A DNA stretch of 64,000 nt from Acetobacteroides hydrogenigenes. GTDB taxonomy: Bacteria; Bacteroidota; Bacteroidia; Bacteroidales; ZOR0009. Positions 7,267-15,751 of the stretch are shown piece by piece. The notes under the pieces were generated by a model. The model searched no databases. It saw only the letters and a list, made by a program, of their open reading frames with translations, and was not told the DNA's origin. The stretch lies in contig NZ_SLWB01000015.1 in NCBI RefSeq assembly GCF_004340205.1, forward strand, positions 1 to 64,000, in the 5' to 3' direction. Each line of letters begins with the position of its first letter. Within the stretch, counting starts at the first letter, position 1. The translations under genes were made by a program, and so were the position numbers.

Positions 7267-9732
7267 ATGAAGCCAAGCTGTTTTTCAAAATTTATTCTTC
7301 TTATCGCACTACTTACCGCTGCCACAAGCGCACTGGCCAACGCCAGCAAGGGTATCATCACCGGAAAGGTTGTTGACAAGCTAAGCAACCAACCGATCCC
7401 GTTTGTATCGGTAACGCTAGGCCTACTTCCCGATACCACCATCAAGAAATCGGTGCAAACCGACGACAAGGGGAACTACAAGTTCGATCATATACCCGAC
7501 GGACGTTACGTAGTATCGGCGTACATGGTAGGATACAACAGGATGCACTCCAAGCCGCTGGTATGCAAGCAAAATTCGATAAAAGTGGAACCGCTTACCA
7601 TGGAGAATACCGTTATTCAGGAGGTAACGGTTAACGGTAGACGTCCCGAGATTGAGCTTAAAGCCGACAGAACAGTGCTGAACGTGGAGAACAGCACCAC
7701 GGCATCGGCAGACAATGCCTACGATGTGCTACGAAAAGCTCCTGGAATTAACATCGACAAGGACGACAATATATCCCTTAAAGGGAAAACGGGAATCATC
7801 GTAACCATTAACGACAAGCCCACCTACCTCTCGGGACAGGAGTTGGCCAGCTACCTTAAATCCCTTAACGGAGCAGAAATTGAAAAGGTAGAGCTCATAA
7901 CCACACCTCCGGCACGCTACGAAGCTTCGGGCAACTCCGGTATCATCAACATAAAGCTGAAGCGAAATAGCGCCATCGGGGTAAACGGATCAGCTAACGT
8001 AGGAGCTGTTTATACCGGTAAGCTTTCGGAGTATGGCGGATTGTCGTTGAACATGCGCAAGGGTAGGCTGAATACCTTCGGTTCGATTAATGGTAGAAAC
8101 AGCTACTACAGAAACTCGTTAGACATAGAGCGACACCTAAAGGGTGACACCGCGCTAATTGTACAGAACTCCAAAACGCACGGAAGTTTCCTCAACTACG
8201 GCTACCGGCTTGGGGCCGACTACGAGCTAAATCGCCGCCACACCTTTGGGGTTTTGGTTCGCGGATCGGCCTACGAGTCCAGCTCCTCACTGAATGCCAA
8301 CACCAACCTGTTGCTTAAAGAAGGATTGCTGGCGAAGTCGTTAAGAAGCACTACCGAAAGTAAAAGTAACAACCGTAACACCTCGCTCAACGCAAACTAT
8401 AGAATGGCAATAGACACCAACGGACGAACCCTTAACGTAGATGTCGACTATGTAAGCTACTGCAAAGGTGGTACCGAGTATAACGACACCTACTACTTCG
8501 GCCCAACCGGTACATCTACTAGTGCTCCGTTATTGCTAAAAAATCACACCCCATCCGACATCACCATCAAATCGTTTAGGGCAGACTACGCGCACCCCTT
8601 CTCGAAGGAAACCATCCTTGAGGTCGGTATCAAGGGAAGCATGGTAAAGAGCGACAATAACCTTCAGTACCAACAATCGTTTGATGCAAAAAACACCTAT
8701 ACCGACGATCGCGAACGCTCCAACCACTTTAAGTTCGACGAGAACATCTCGGCAGCCTACACCTCCATTGCCTTCAGCTGCAATGGATGGAACATAAAAG
8801 GGGGGCTACGCGCCGAGCATACCTGGAACAAGGGTCATCAGGTTACCATCGACTCCACCAACAAGCGCAGCTACCTAGACCTTTTCCCAAGCCTATTCGT
8901 CCAGCGTAGCATTAACAAGAAAAACTCGCTTGGCATCAGCTACACCCGCCGCATCGATCGGCCCAGCTATAGCAAGCTCAACCCCTTTGTTTGGCGCATC
9001 GACGATTACAGCTACATGAGCGGAAATCCATTGCTAAGGCCACAGTACTCCGACAATATAGAAATAAACCACTCCTGGAATAGCCGCATATTCTCTAGCA
9101 TCGGATACTCGCATACCAGCAACGTACAGACAAGAGTAGCCCAAGAGGTAGAAATTACAAAACCGGCAAACGGATCAAACCCATCTCAGGCAATTAAGGC
9201 CGTAAAGATGGCGGAGCAAAACCTCGAAGGACTCAGCAGCCTCACCCTTAACGTAAGCGCCAACTTCAGCCCAGTAAAGTGGCTCCGCACCAACAACAAC
9301 ATAACCGCCACCTACAACGAGTACAGCCGGACAAGCAACCAATCGGGAAACAGCAGCGTTATGTACCAATTTTACACGAGCAACAGCATCATTCTGCCTA
9401 AGCAGTGCATCTTCGAGGTGATGGGCTGGTACCGAAGCGCCACCGCTTACGGCATGATCGATATGGATGCGCAGTACACTGTTCACCTCGGCATCCAGAA
9501 GAAATTCCTAGGCGAACAGCTATCCCTAAGGGTTGGCTTCGACGATGTCTTCCACACCATCGACAACAAGTCGTGGGCTAGGTACGACAACATGAACATC
9601 TACTACCTCAACAAGTGGGACAGCCAAAAAGTAAACATCTCGCTCACCTACCGCTTCGGCAGCAAGGACGTGAAGCAGGCTCGCCAGCGCACCACCAGCC
9701 TAGAAGAGGAGCAAAAACGGACGGGGAACTAG
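7267..9732 (+). CDS. TonB-dependent-receptor-like outer-membrane beta-barrel protein
   Basis: The 821-residue protein has a signal peptide (residues 1-25, hydrophobic core FILLIALLTAATSALA). A CarboxypepD regulatory-like domain follows at about 30-115 (GKVVDKLSNQPIPFVSVTL, then DDKGNYKF). A plug-like domain occupies about 125-235 (NAYDVLRKAPGI, GNSGIINIKLKR), and the rest is a long beta-barrel ending in an aromatic-rich strand. This is the OMP_b-brl_3 type architecture. No SusD-like partner is adjacent, so the cargo is unknown. Transcription ends at the strong hairpin right after the stop. Confidence 0.88.
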   Translation: MKPSCFSKFILLIALLTAATSALANASKGIITGKVVDKLSNQPIPFVSVTLGLLPDTTIKKSVQTDDKGNYKFDHIPDGRYVVSAYMVGYNRMHSKPLVCKQNSIKVEPLTMENTVIQEVTVNGRRPEIELKADRTVLNVENSTTASADNAYDVLRKAPGINIDKDDNISLKGKTGIIVTINDKPTYLSGQELASYLKSLNGAEIEKVELITTPPARYEASGNSGIINIKLKRNSAIGVNGSANVGAVYTGKLSEYGGLSLNMRKGRLNTFGSINGRNSYYRNSLDIERHLKGDTALIVQNSKTHGSFLNYGYRLGADYELNRRHTFGVLVRGSAYESSSSLNANTNLLLKEGLLAKSLRSTTESKSNNRNTSLNANYRMAIDTNGRTLNVDVDYVSYCKGGTEYNDTYYFGPTGTSTSAPLLLKNHTPSDITIKSFRADYAHPFSKETILEVGIKGSMVKSDNNLQYQQSFDAKNTYTDDRERSNHFKFDENISAAYTSIAFSCNGWNIKGGLRAEHTWNKGHQVTIDSTNKRSYLDLFPSLFVQRSINKKNSLGISYTRRIDRPSYSKLNPFVWRIDDYSYMSGNPLLRPQYSDNIEINHSWNSRIFSSIGYSHTSNVQTRVAQEVEITKPANGSNPSQAIKAVKMAEQNLEGLSSLTLNVSANFSPVKWLRTNNNITATYNEYSRTSNQSGNSSVMYQFYTSNSIILPKQCIFEVMGWYRSATAYGMIDMDAQYTVHLGIQKKFLGEQLSLRVGFDDVFHTIDNKSWARYDNMNIYYLNKWDSQKVNISLTYRFGSKDVKQARQRTTSLEEEQKRTGN

Positions 9733-9737
9733 CCTTG

Positions 9738-9801
9738 CTCATAAGCGAATAGGGCATCGAAATGGGATGCCCTATTCGCTTATGAGGGGAGTTTCTTTTT
9801 T
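9738..9801 (+). terminator. Strong 20-bp stem terminator
   Basis: An almost perfect stem of about 21 bp (CTCATAAGCGAATAGGGCAT paired with its complement) has a 6-base loop at 9738-9786. TTTCTTTTTT follows a few bases later. It terminates the receptor gene. Confidence 0.9.
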
Positions 9802-9912
9802 AGAATCGATATTTATTAAATTTCTATTTAAATCCCGCGACAAGCGCGGAATGACAGCATTTAGTTAACCTTTCGTTTAAACTGATGCCATGAACGATTC
9901 TACGACATCAAC

Positions 9913-11043
9913 CTAGTAGCTCGCTATTTCTTTTACCCACAACATCAGATCCAGCTCGCTCTTGGCCTCACCGGTATTGGGCGATCGCTCGGCCAAACGC
10001 TGAGCCTCTCCCCAAAGCCGTTCGGCCTTGGCGATATCCTTCTCCATCAGCAGGGCGTAGGCGTACAGCAGCCTCTTCTTCCCCAACTGGTAGCGCTCAC
10101 ACTTGCCAATGTACTTTTGCAGCTCCTTGGTGTAGAGCGCCTCTACCTCTTCGGAGCGTCGTGGCCCCATCAGCTCGCAGAAGAGCATCTCGCACTGCCA
10201 CTCGAAGCGGTAGAGCGTTGCCAGGTTTGGAGCGAAAGGGCGGATCAGTTCGAGGCTCTCAGTAGCCTGCTCCAGCTCCTGCCTATCCATATGCCAGCCC
10301 GCGCGCAGCAGCGCGGCGTACATGTGCATGTAGCTCCCGTAGCGCGGCCGCTGGGGCAGAGAAAACCACGCCTCGGGCATGTCGCGCAGGCGCATACCGC
10401 GGCTCTGTAGCCCGTTAACCTGAAGCATCAGCCAAAATACATGGCGCGAGTACTCGTCCTTTTTCAGCACTAGGATATTCTTGCCGTCGTTGGGCACTCC
10501 GCCTATCTCCATCGGGATGCCATTCGTAAGTGCAATAAAGATACCCGATGCGGCCATCGTAGAAAGGACAACTACAGGTAAGAAGGAAGTAAATCCGCAC
10601 ACCAGCAGTAGCAATAGGCAGAGCATTGCCACTATAAAGTTCATAAGCACCCCGCCTAAGTTGTAAAGCACAAAAGGAACAGGCTTACCACCTTCGGGGG
10701 GCATCATCAGCGCCTGCCCTCCCGTACCAGGGATGTGGTAGCGTCTTACCCTCAACTTGCCGCTTTCGCGAACCAGCATCAGCCTAAATATCCGAAACGA
10801 AACAAAACGGTAGCCCGACAGTCCTCCGAACACCAAGTGCCCAGCCTCGTGGAGGATGATCTGCACAAAGAAGCTGGCAAAGAAGAAGAGCAGCCCTAGC
10901 AACGGATAGTAGACATCTTGGGGCGATCGCTCAAGAACCCGATCCAAAAGAAACATCAGCAGAAAACCAATGGTAGCGCCCAATATGGCGGATAAGATTG
11001 AGGTGAGCCCCGTTCTGAATTTTTTACGTTTACTATTATCCAT
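9913..11043 (-). CDS. M50-family (site-2 protease-like) membrane metallopeptidase
   Basis: The 376-residue protein has several membrane segments in its first half (about 15-35, 47-64, 125-150, 153-172). The zinc motif HEAGH is at 65-69, and PNDGKN at 184-189 resembles the third-ligand segment of M50 proteases. The second half is soluble and helical with TPR-like repeats. Intramembrane proteases of this type usually cleave membrane-anchored regulators or signal peptides; the substrate is unknown. It is transcribed alone, divergently from the DUF389 gene. Confidence 0.8.
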   Translation of the reverse strand: MDNSKRKKFRTGLTSILSAILGATIGFLLMFLLDRVLERSPQDVYYPLLGLLFFFASFFVQIILHEAGHLVFGGLSGYRFVSFRIFRLMLVRESGKLRVRRYHIPGTGGQALMMPPEGGKPVPFVLYNLGGVLMNFIVAMLCLLLLLVCGFTSFLPVVVLSTMAASGIFIALTNGIPMEIGGVPNDGKNILVLKKDEYSRHVFWLMLQVNGLQSRGMRLRDMPEAWFSLPQRPRYGSYMHMYAALLRAGWHMDRQELEQATESLELIRPFAPNLATLYRFEWQCEMLFCELMGPRRSEEVEALYTKELQKYIGKCERYQLGKKRLLYAYALLMEKDIAKAERLWGEAQRLAERSPNTGEAKSELDLMLWVKEIASY

Positions 11044-11227
11044 AAGATTGTAGAGAATTAGGCTCCGAAGATAGCACTATTTCCCTCCGATGGGAAGTCC
11101 TCTAAGCACTAGGAGCAGCACACTGTTAGCTTCTCCCAAAATCTCGCTGGCAAAAAAGGTAGCGCAACCCGATAATTGCTAAATTAGCCCTTGGGCGATT
11201 TGCCCCCAGAACAAACCAAGCATTACC

Positions 11228-12550
11228 ATGAAAGCTGCGCTAATCTTCCGGAAGGTAGTACACTACTTCAACCTCGAAGCCGAGCTCGACGACTACGAGC
11301 GGATTCATGAGAGCATCGTCAAGGATTCCATATTTAAGGGAACCAACCTATGGATTCTGGTCTTTGCCATTGTAGTGGCCTCGGTGGGCCTAAACATGAA
11401 CTCTACGGCGGTAATCATTGGGGCCATGCTCATTTCACCGCTGATGGGTCCCATCAACGGCATGGGGTACAGCATAGCCACCTACAACTTTGCACTCTTC
11501 CAAAAAGCATTCAAGAACTTTTCGTTTGCGGTAGTAGCCAGCTTGCTGGCCTCCACCACCTACTTTGCACTAAGCCCTGTATCTACGGCGCACTCCGAGT
11601 TGCTGGCCCGAACAAGCCCCACCATATACGACGTACTGATTGCCCTCTTCGGAGGTTTAGCAGGTATTGTTGCCATTAGCAGCAGGCAAAAGGGCAACGT
11701 TATTCCAGGGGTAGCCATTGCTACAGCGCTGATGCCCCCCCTTTGTACCGCAGGGTACGGTTTGGCAACAGCGCAGCTCCACTTCTTTTTGGGAGCCATT
11801 TACCTGTTTACCATCAACACCGTTTTTATTGCCCTTGCATCCGTAGCCATTTCTCAGATACTGAAGTTCCCCATCAGCACCATTGTCGATACAGCCCAAA
11901 AAAGGAGGGTAAACCGATGGATCTCGGTGGTAATAGCCATCGTACTACTGCCCAGCATTTACTTCGGATACGGCTTGGTGCAGCAGGAGCGCTTTACCGA
12001 AAACGCCAACCGCTACATTGCCAATGTAAGCATGGTAGAGGGTAACTATCTCCTACGAAGCAGCATCGACGCCAGCCAACAAGCCATTAGGCTGGTGTAC
12101 GGCGGGGTAAACCTAACCGATAAGCAAAAGGAGCAAATCATCCAAAAGGCCGACAACTTTGGGTTGAATAGTAGCAGCATTACCATAAAGCAGGGGCTGG
12201 TGCTAAACGGCAACAACGGCAACAACGCCGAGGCTTACGCGCTCCGCCAAGAGCTGGTAACGCTTAGCACTGCCCTCAAAAAGAAGCAGGAGCAAATCGA
12301 CAGCCTTTCGAAAGTAGGATATCTTGGGAAAACGCTGCTCCGCGAGGTGGCTAGCCTATACCCCCAGATAACCGGTTGTGCGTATGCCGAAACCTTCCAG
12401 TTCCAGAAATCGGCAGCATCGCCTGGTAAAATACCGGTTGTAATCTTCACCGCAATCGGCAAGGGGCTATCTAATCCCGATAAGGGACGGATTGAGAGCT
12501 GGGTAAAAGCCCGACTAAACAACGATAGTGCTAAGGTGCTATTCGAATAG
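11228..12550 (+). CDS. DUF389 integral membrane protein
   Basis: The 440-residue protein has a soluble N-terminus, then about six membrane helices from residue 40 to 260. These include the family signature SVGLNMNSTAVIIGAMLISP followed by LMGPINGMG, a second glycine-rich segment (LFGGLAGIVAI) and ALMPPLCTAGYG. A periplasmic or cytoplasmic C-terminal region of about 180 residues follows. The molecular function of DUF389 proteins is not established. It is monocistronic, followed by its own terminator. Confidence 0.85.
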   Translation: MKAALIFRKVVHYFNLEAELDDYERIHESIVKDSIFKGTNLWILVFAIVVASVGLNMNSTAVIIGAMLISPLMGPINGMGYSIATYNFALFQKAFKNFSFAVVASLLASTTYFALSPVSTAHSELLARTSPTIYDVLIALFGGLAGIVAISSRQKGNVIPGVAIATALMPPLCTAGYGLATAQLHFFLGAIYLFTINTVFIALASVAISQILKFPISTIVDTAQKRRVNRWISVVIAIVLLPSIYFGYGLVQQERFTENANRYIANVSMVEGNYLLRSSIDASQQAIRLVYGGVNLTDKQKEQIIQKADNFGLNSSSITIKQGLVLNGNNGNNAEAYALRQELVTLSTALKKKQEQIDSLSKVGYLGKTLLREVASLYPQITGCAYAETFQFQKSAASPGKIPVVIFTAIGKGLSNPDKGRIESWVKARLNNDSAKVLFE

Positions 12551-12577
12551 CGGATCTACAAACAGCCAAGAGCAGAA

Positions 12578-12613
12578 GGCAAGCATTTATTGGCTGCTTG
12601 CCCCTCTCTTTTT
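12578..12613 (+). terminator. Terminator after DUF389 gene
   Basis: GGCAAGCA pairs with TGCTTGCC across a 9-base loop and is followed by CCTCTCTTTTT. The rest of 12614-12786 shows no gene. Confidence 0.7.
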
Positions 12614-12786
12614 GATGCCGTTGGCATTTCTGCCAACCATGTTTATAAGCTTTCCATCGAATCAGCAGAAGGATGCCCATCAACTCTCGCCCCAACAGCT
12701 ATTCGTCCCCCTTTTTTGGGAATTCAACCATCGCTAGAAGCCGCAAATTGCCCATATATTAGCCGCATCAAAACAAGTAACGAAGA

Positions 12787-13395
12787 ATGTACCTAAAATG
12801 GATTCTGGCGCTTGCCGCCATGGCTGCAGCGACAGGCTATACAATGGGAAGGGCGAAAAAGATGGAGAATAAGCAAGAAACGGTCAACAAATGGTTTACG
12901 AGCCACTGCTACCTTAACGGGCTAGCTGCCTATCCGCACGACTCGGTGAATAGGGAGGCCTTCTACCAGCACTACCAGAAGCACCCCGAGCGCTGGGATG
13001 CCACCTTCAAGTTTCTACGAGAAACCAACCTCGACTCGCTACCTGTGGGCAAGTACAAGCTGCTAGAAGACGATGTGGTAGTTTCGGTAACCGAAGGAAT
13101 AACCCGCCCAATGGGCAATACCCGCTGGGAGTTTCACAAAAGGTTCATTGACCTCCAGTACATATACAAGGGACGGGAGATGATGGGCGCAGCCCCTATC
13201 GGCTCGCTAACGCCAACCACCCCCTACGACGACACCAAGGATGTTGGATTTGGCGATGTTAACGGTGGCAGCTACTACGAGATGGATAGCCAAAGCTTCC
13301 AACTCTTCTTCCCTTCGGATGCCCACCGCCCCAACATTGCGGTAGCCGGCAACGACCACATCAAAAAGATTGTGGTAAAGATTAAGCTCGACTAG
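12787..13395 (+). CDS. YhcH/YjgK/YiaL family protein with N-terminal signal/anchor
   Basis: The 202-residue protein begins with a hydrophobic stretch (WILALAAMAAATGYTMG) that is probably a signal peptide or anchor, so it is likely exported. The remainder is a YhcH/YjgK/YiaL (DUF386) cupin-like domain: WEFHKRFIDLQYIYKGRE is the classical H-x(3)-(I/V)DLQ motif, and a late DAHRPNIA segment holds another conserved histidine. Family members are linked to sialic acid or sugar-acid metabolism. No carbohydrate genes flank it, so the role is open. Confidence 0.85.
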   Translation: MYLKWILALAAMAAATGYTMGRAKKMENKQETVNKWFTSHCYLNGLAAYPHDSVNREAFYQHYQKHPERWDATFKFLRETNLDSLPVGKYKLLEDDVVVSVTEGITRPMGNTRWEFHKRFIDLQYIYKGREMMGAAPIGSLTPTTPYDDTKDVGFGDVNGGSYYEMDSQSFQLFFPSDAHRPNIAVAGNDHIKKIVVKIKLD

Positions 13396-13451
13396 CCGGC
13401 ACACCCCAACAAGCAATCACCACCCAATCTCTTTTATACTTAAGCAACGCA

Positions 13452-13479
13452 AAAGGGCAAGCACTAGTGCTTGCCCTTT
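13452..13479. terminator. Bidirectional terminator, perfect palindrome
   Basis: A perfect 28-bp palindrome (AAAGGGCAAGCACT and its complement) lies between two convergent genes, flanked by A-rich and T-rich sequence. It serves both the YhcH-family gene and the CoA-transferase gene. Confidence 0.85.
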
Positions 13480-13511
13480 CTATTTAAAAAGCCCTGCGGC
13501 CTACTTTACGA

Positions 13512-14993
13512 CTACCACTTGGTGTTGCGCATATCTCCGGTGTTGGCAAACTCAACGTGCATGTTGAATGCCGAAGCCAACGAGTGTGGAGTGTGGGCAG
13601 CACCACCCTTCTTGATGTAATCCCATAGCAGCTGCTTGTACTCTGGGTGCACGCAGTTTTCGATGATGGCCTGTGCGCGCTCGCATGGCGACTTACCGCG
13701 TAGGTCGGCAACTCCTTGCTCGGTGATAAGCACCTTAACCGAGTGCTCGCTATGGTCGTGGTGGCTAACCAAAGGAACGATGGTCGAAATCTTACCACCC
13801 TTGGCAACCGATGGGCAGGTGTAGATGGAGAAGAAGGCGTTACGGGTAAAGTCGCCCGAACCTCCAATACCGTTCATCATCTTAGAGCCAAGCACGTGGG
13901 TGCTGTTGATGTTTCCGAAGATGTCGGCCTCTAGCGCTGTGTTGATGGTAATCAACCCTAGACGACGGGCAACCTCTGGATTGTTCGAGATCTCCTGAGG
14001 ACGAAGAACAAGCTTATCCTTGAAGAACTCCATGTTGTTGTAGATATCGTCGAGAACCTCGGTGGTAACGGTTAGCGAGCAACCGCTAGCAAAGGTTACG
14101 TTTCCTTCCTTCATCAGACCGATAACGGCATCCTGAATAACCTCGGTGTACATGGTAAACGGAGGAATATCGGGGTTAGCACCTAGCGAAGCCAATACAG
14201 CGTTGGCAATGTTACCTACACCCGATTGGATTGGAAGAAACTCTCTTGGAATGGTTCCGTTCTTAATTTGAGAAGCAAGGAATTCAGCAACGTTTTCGCC
14301 AATCTTTGCAGTAGTTGGGTCAACTGGAGCAAAGCCACCAACTTGGTCTGGAGCGTTAGTCTCTACGATACCCACGATCTTGTTAGGGTCTACCTTCACG
14401 TAAGGCGATCCGGCGCGATCCTTAACGGTGAATACAGGGATTTCGCGACGGTAAGGTGGATCGAGCGGCTCGTAGATGTCGTGCAACCCCAAAAGGCTCT
14501 TTGGGTGACGGCTGTTGAGCTCGATGATGATCTTATCGGCCAAGTTGGCAATGGTTGGTGCAATACCAACGCCCGAGGTCAAAAGGATCTCTCCGTTGTC
14601 GGTAACGTCGGCAGCCTCGATAACGGCAATCTTAACCTTTCCGAGGAATCCGTAGCGGAGCTCCTGTGGAAGCTGAGAAAGGTGCATATCGAAGTACTTA
14701 GCGTCGCCCCTATTCAGCGATGCTCTAAGGTCGCCATTCGACTGGTAAGGGGTGCGGAAAAGGACAGCGTTAGCGCGGGCAAGTTCTCCGTCGAGCGAAT
14801 CGCCGGTTGAAGCACCTGTTACAACGCCAATTTTAAATTCGCGACCATTAGCATGCTCTTCGCGAGCCTTTGCTGCAATAGCTCCTGGCACAACCTTAGG
14901 AGCACCTGCGGGGGTAAACCCGCTAAATCCTACAAGGTCGCCATTGCTAATAAACGATGCGGCCTCTTCTGCTGAAATCAACTTATAGCGCAT
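13512..14993 (-). CDS. Acetyl-CoA hydrolase/transferase family, probable succinyl-CoA:acetate CoA-transferase
   Basis: The 493-residue cytoplasmic enzyme is full length for the AarC/YgfH-type class I CoA-transferases. It has a glycine-rich N-terminus (VGFSGFTPAG, 21-30). The catalytic glutamate is probably E284 in MYTEVIQD, which in the family forms the glutamyl-CoA thioester. A late GGSGDFTRNA segment contributes to the CoA site. In fermenting or propionate-forming Bacteroidota such enzymes exchange CoA between succinyl-CoA or propionyl-CoA and acetate. The exact acceptor cannot be decided. It is monocistronic. Confidence 0.85.
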   Translation of the reverse strand: MRYKLISAEEAASFISNGDLVGFSGFTPAGAPKVVPGAIAAKAREEHANGREFKIGVVTGASTGDSLDGELARANAVLFRTPYQSNGDLRASLNRGDAKYFDMHLSQLPQELRYGFLGKVKIAVIEAADVTDNGEILLTSGVGIAPTIANLADKIIIELNSRHPKSLLGLHDIYEPLDPPYRREIPVFTVKDRAGSPYVKVDPNKIVGIVETNAPDQVGGFAPVDPTTAKIGENVAEFLASQIKNGTIPREFLPIQSGVGNIANAVLASLGANPDIPPFTMYTEVIQDAVIGLMKEGNVTFASGCSLTVTTEVLDDIYNNMEFFKDKLVLRPQEISNNPEVARRLGLITINTALEADIFGNINSTHVLGSKMMNGIGGSGDFTRNAFFSIYTCPSVAKGGKISTIVPLVSHHDHSEHSVKVLITEQGVADLRGKSPCERAQAIIENCVHPEYKQLLWDYIKKGGAAHTPHSLASAFNMHVEFANTGDMRNTKW

Positions 14994-15400
14994 ATTATCT
15001 AAAAAATTTTGAGTACTCTGCTTATTTTGGCCTACGAAAGTAAGCTATTTTACATTTCGATGTACCGCATTTTTTGGGTTATAAAACATATCCAGCTATT
15101 TATAACATCTCATCCGGCAAGTATTGCGCAGAAAAGCAGCCCCACTTCGGGGATGGCCCACTCTGGCGTAGCGAACCGACCAAAATTTCGACCAGATCAG
15201 CGATTTGAGGGTTGAGGCTCCATATATCGTGCACCACGGCGCTTAAGGGGATACGCCTTTGCGCCCCACACCAACATCGTCAGCCGCTCGCTTACCTGCG
15301 GTTCGTGCGTATCGCCCCGAAGCCTCCCCTAAGGTTACCCCCCAACGATCGGATTTGGCTATGCCTCGGGCAGATTGATCGATCACCAAGTTCCCCAAAG

Positions 15401-15641
15401 GACCAGTCTTAGGGGTGATCCGTCGATGGACTAAGCCTGCGCCGAACCAGTCCTAGGGGTGGTCCGTCGATAGCCTAAGCCACCGCCGAACCAGTCCTAG
15501 GGGTGGTCCGTCGATAGCCTAAGCCACCGCCGAACCGGTCCTAGGGGTGGTCCGTCGATAGCCTAAGCCACCGCCGAACCGGTCTTAGGGGTGGTCCGTC
15601 GATGGCCTAAGCCTGCGCCGGATCGGTCTTAGGGGTGGTCG
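15401..15641. repeat. 44-bp direct tandem repeat, about 5.5 copies
   Basis: Copies begin near 15401 (43 bp), 15444, 15488, 15532 and 15576, with a partial copy at 15620. Each contains GTCCGTCGATAGCCTAAGCC or a close variant, plus CTAGGGGTGGTC. The middle copies differ at one or two positions, so amplification is recent. The array is non-coding, between the CoA-transferase promoter side and the 3' end of PBP1A. Bases 15000-15400 hold no gene but have scattered CTTAGGGG / CCCCTAAG motifs that look like older decayed units. Confidence 0.88.
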
Positions 15642-15687
15642 GAATCCTCCATCAGCGCTTACGGGGGGAACGATCTAAGCAGGCCTA

Positions 15688-15729
15688 AAAAGGGAAAGGT
15701 GCCCCCAGCCGCAGCTGTAGCACCTTTCC
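15688..15729 (-). terminator. Terminator of PBP1A gene
   Basis: On the minus strand GGAAAGGTG pairs with CACCTTTCC and is followed by CTTTTTAGG. It lies 22 bp after the PBP1A stop. Confidence 0.8.
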
Positions 15730-15751
15730 TTGTATGTCTTGCGGTTGATCG

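Noticed and set aside
15401-15641. CRISPR array
   Set aside because: The repeats are directly contiguous with a 44-bp period and no variable spacers, and no cas gene is present.
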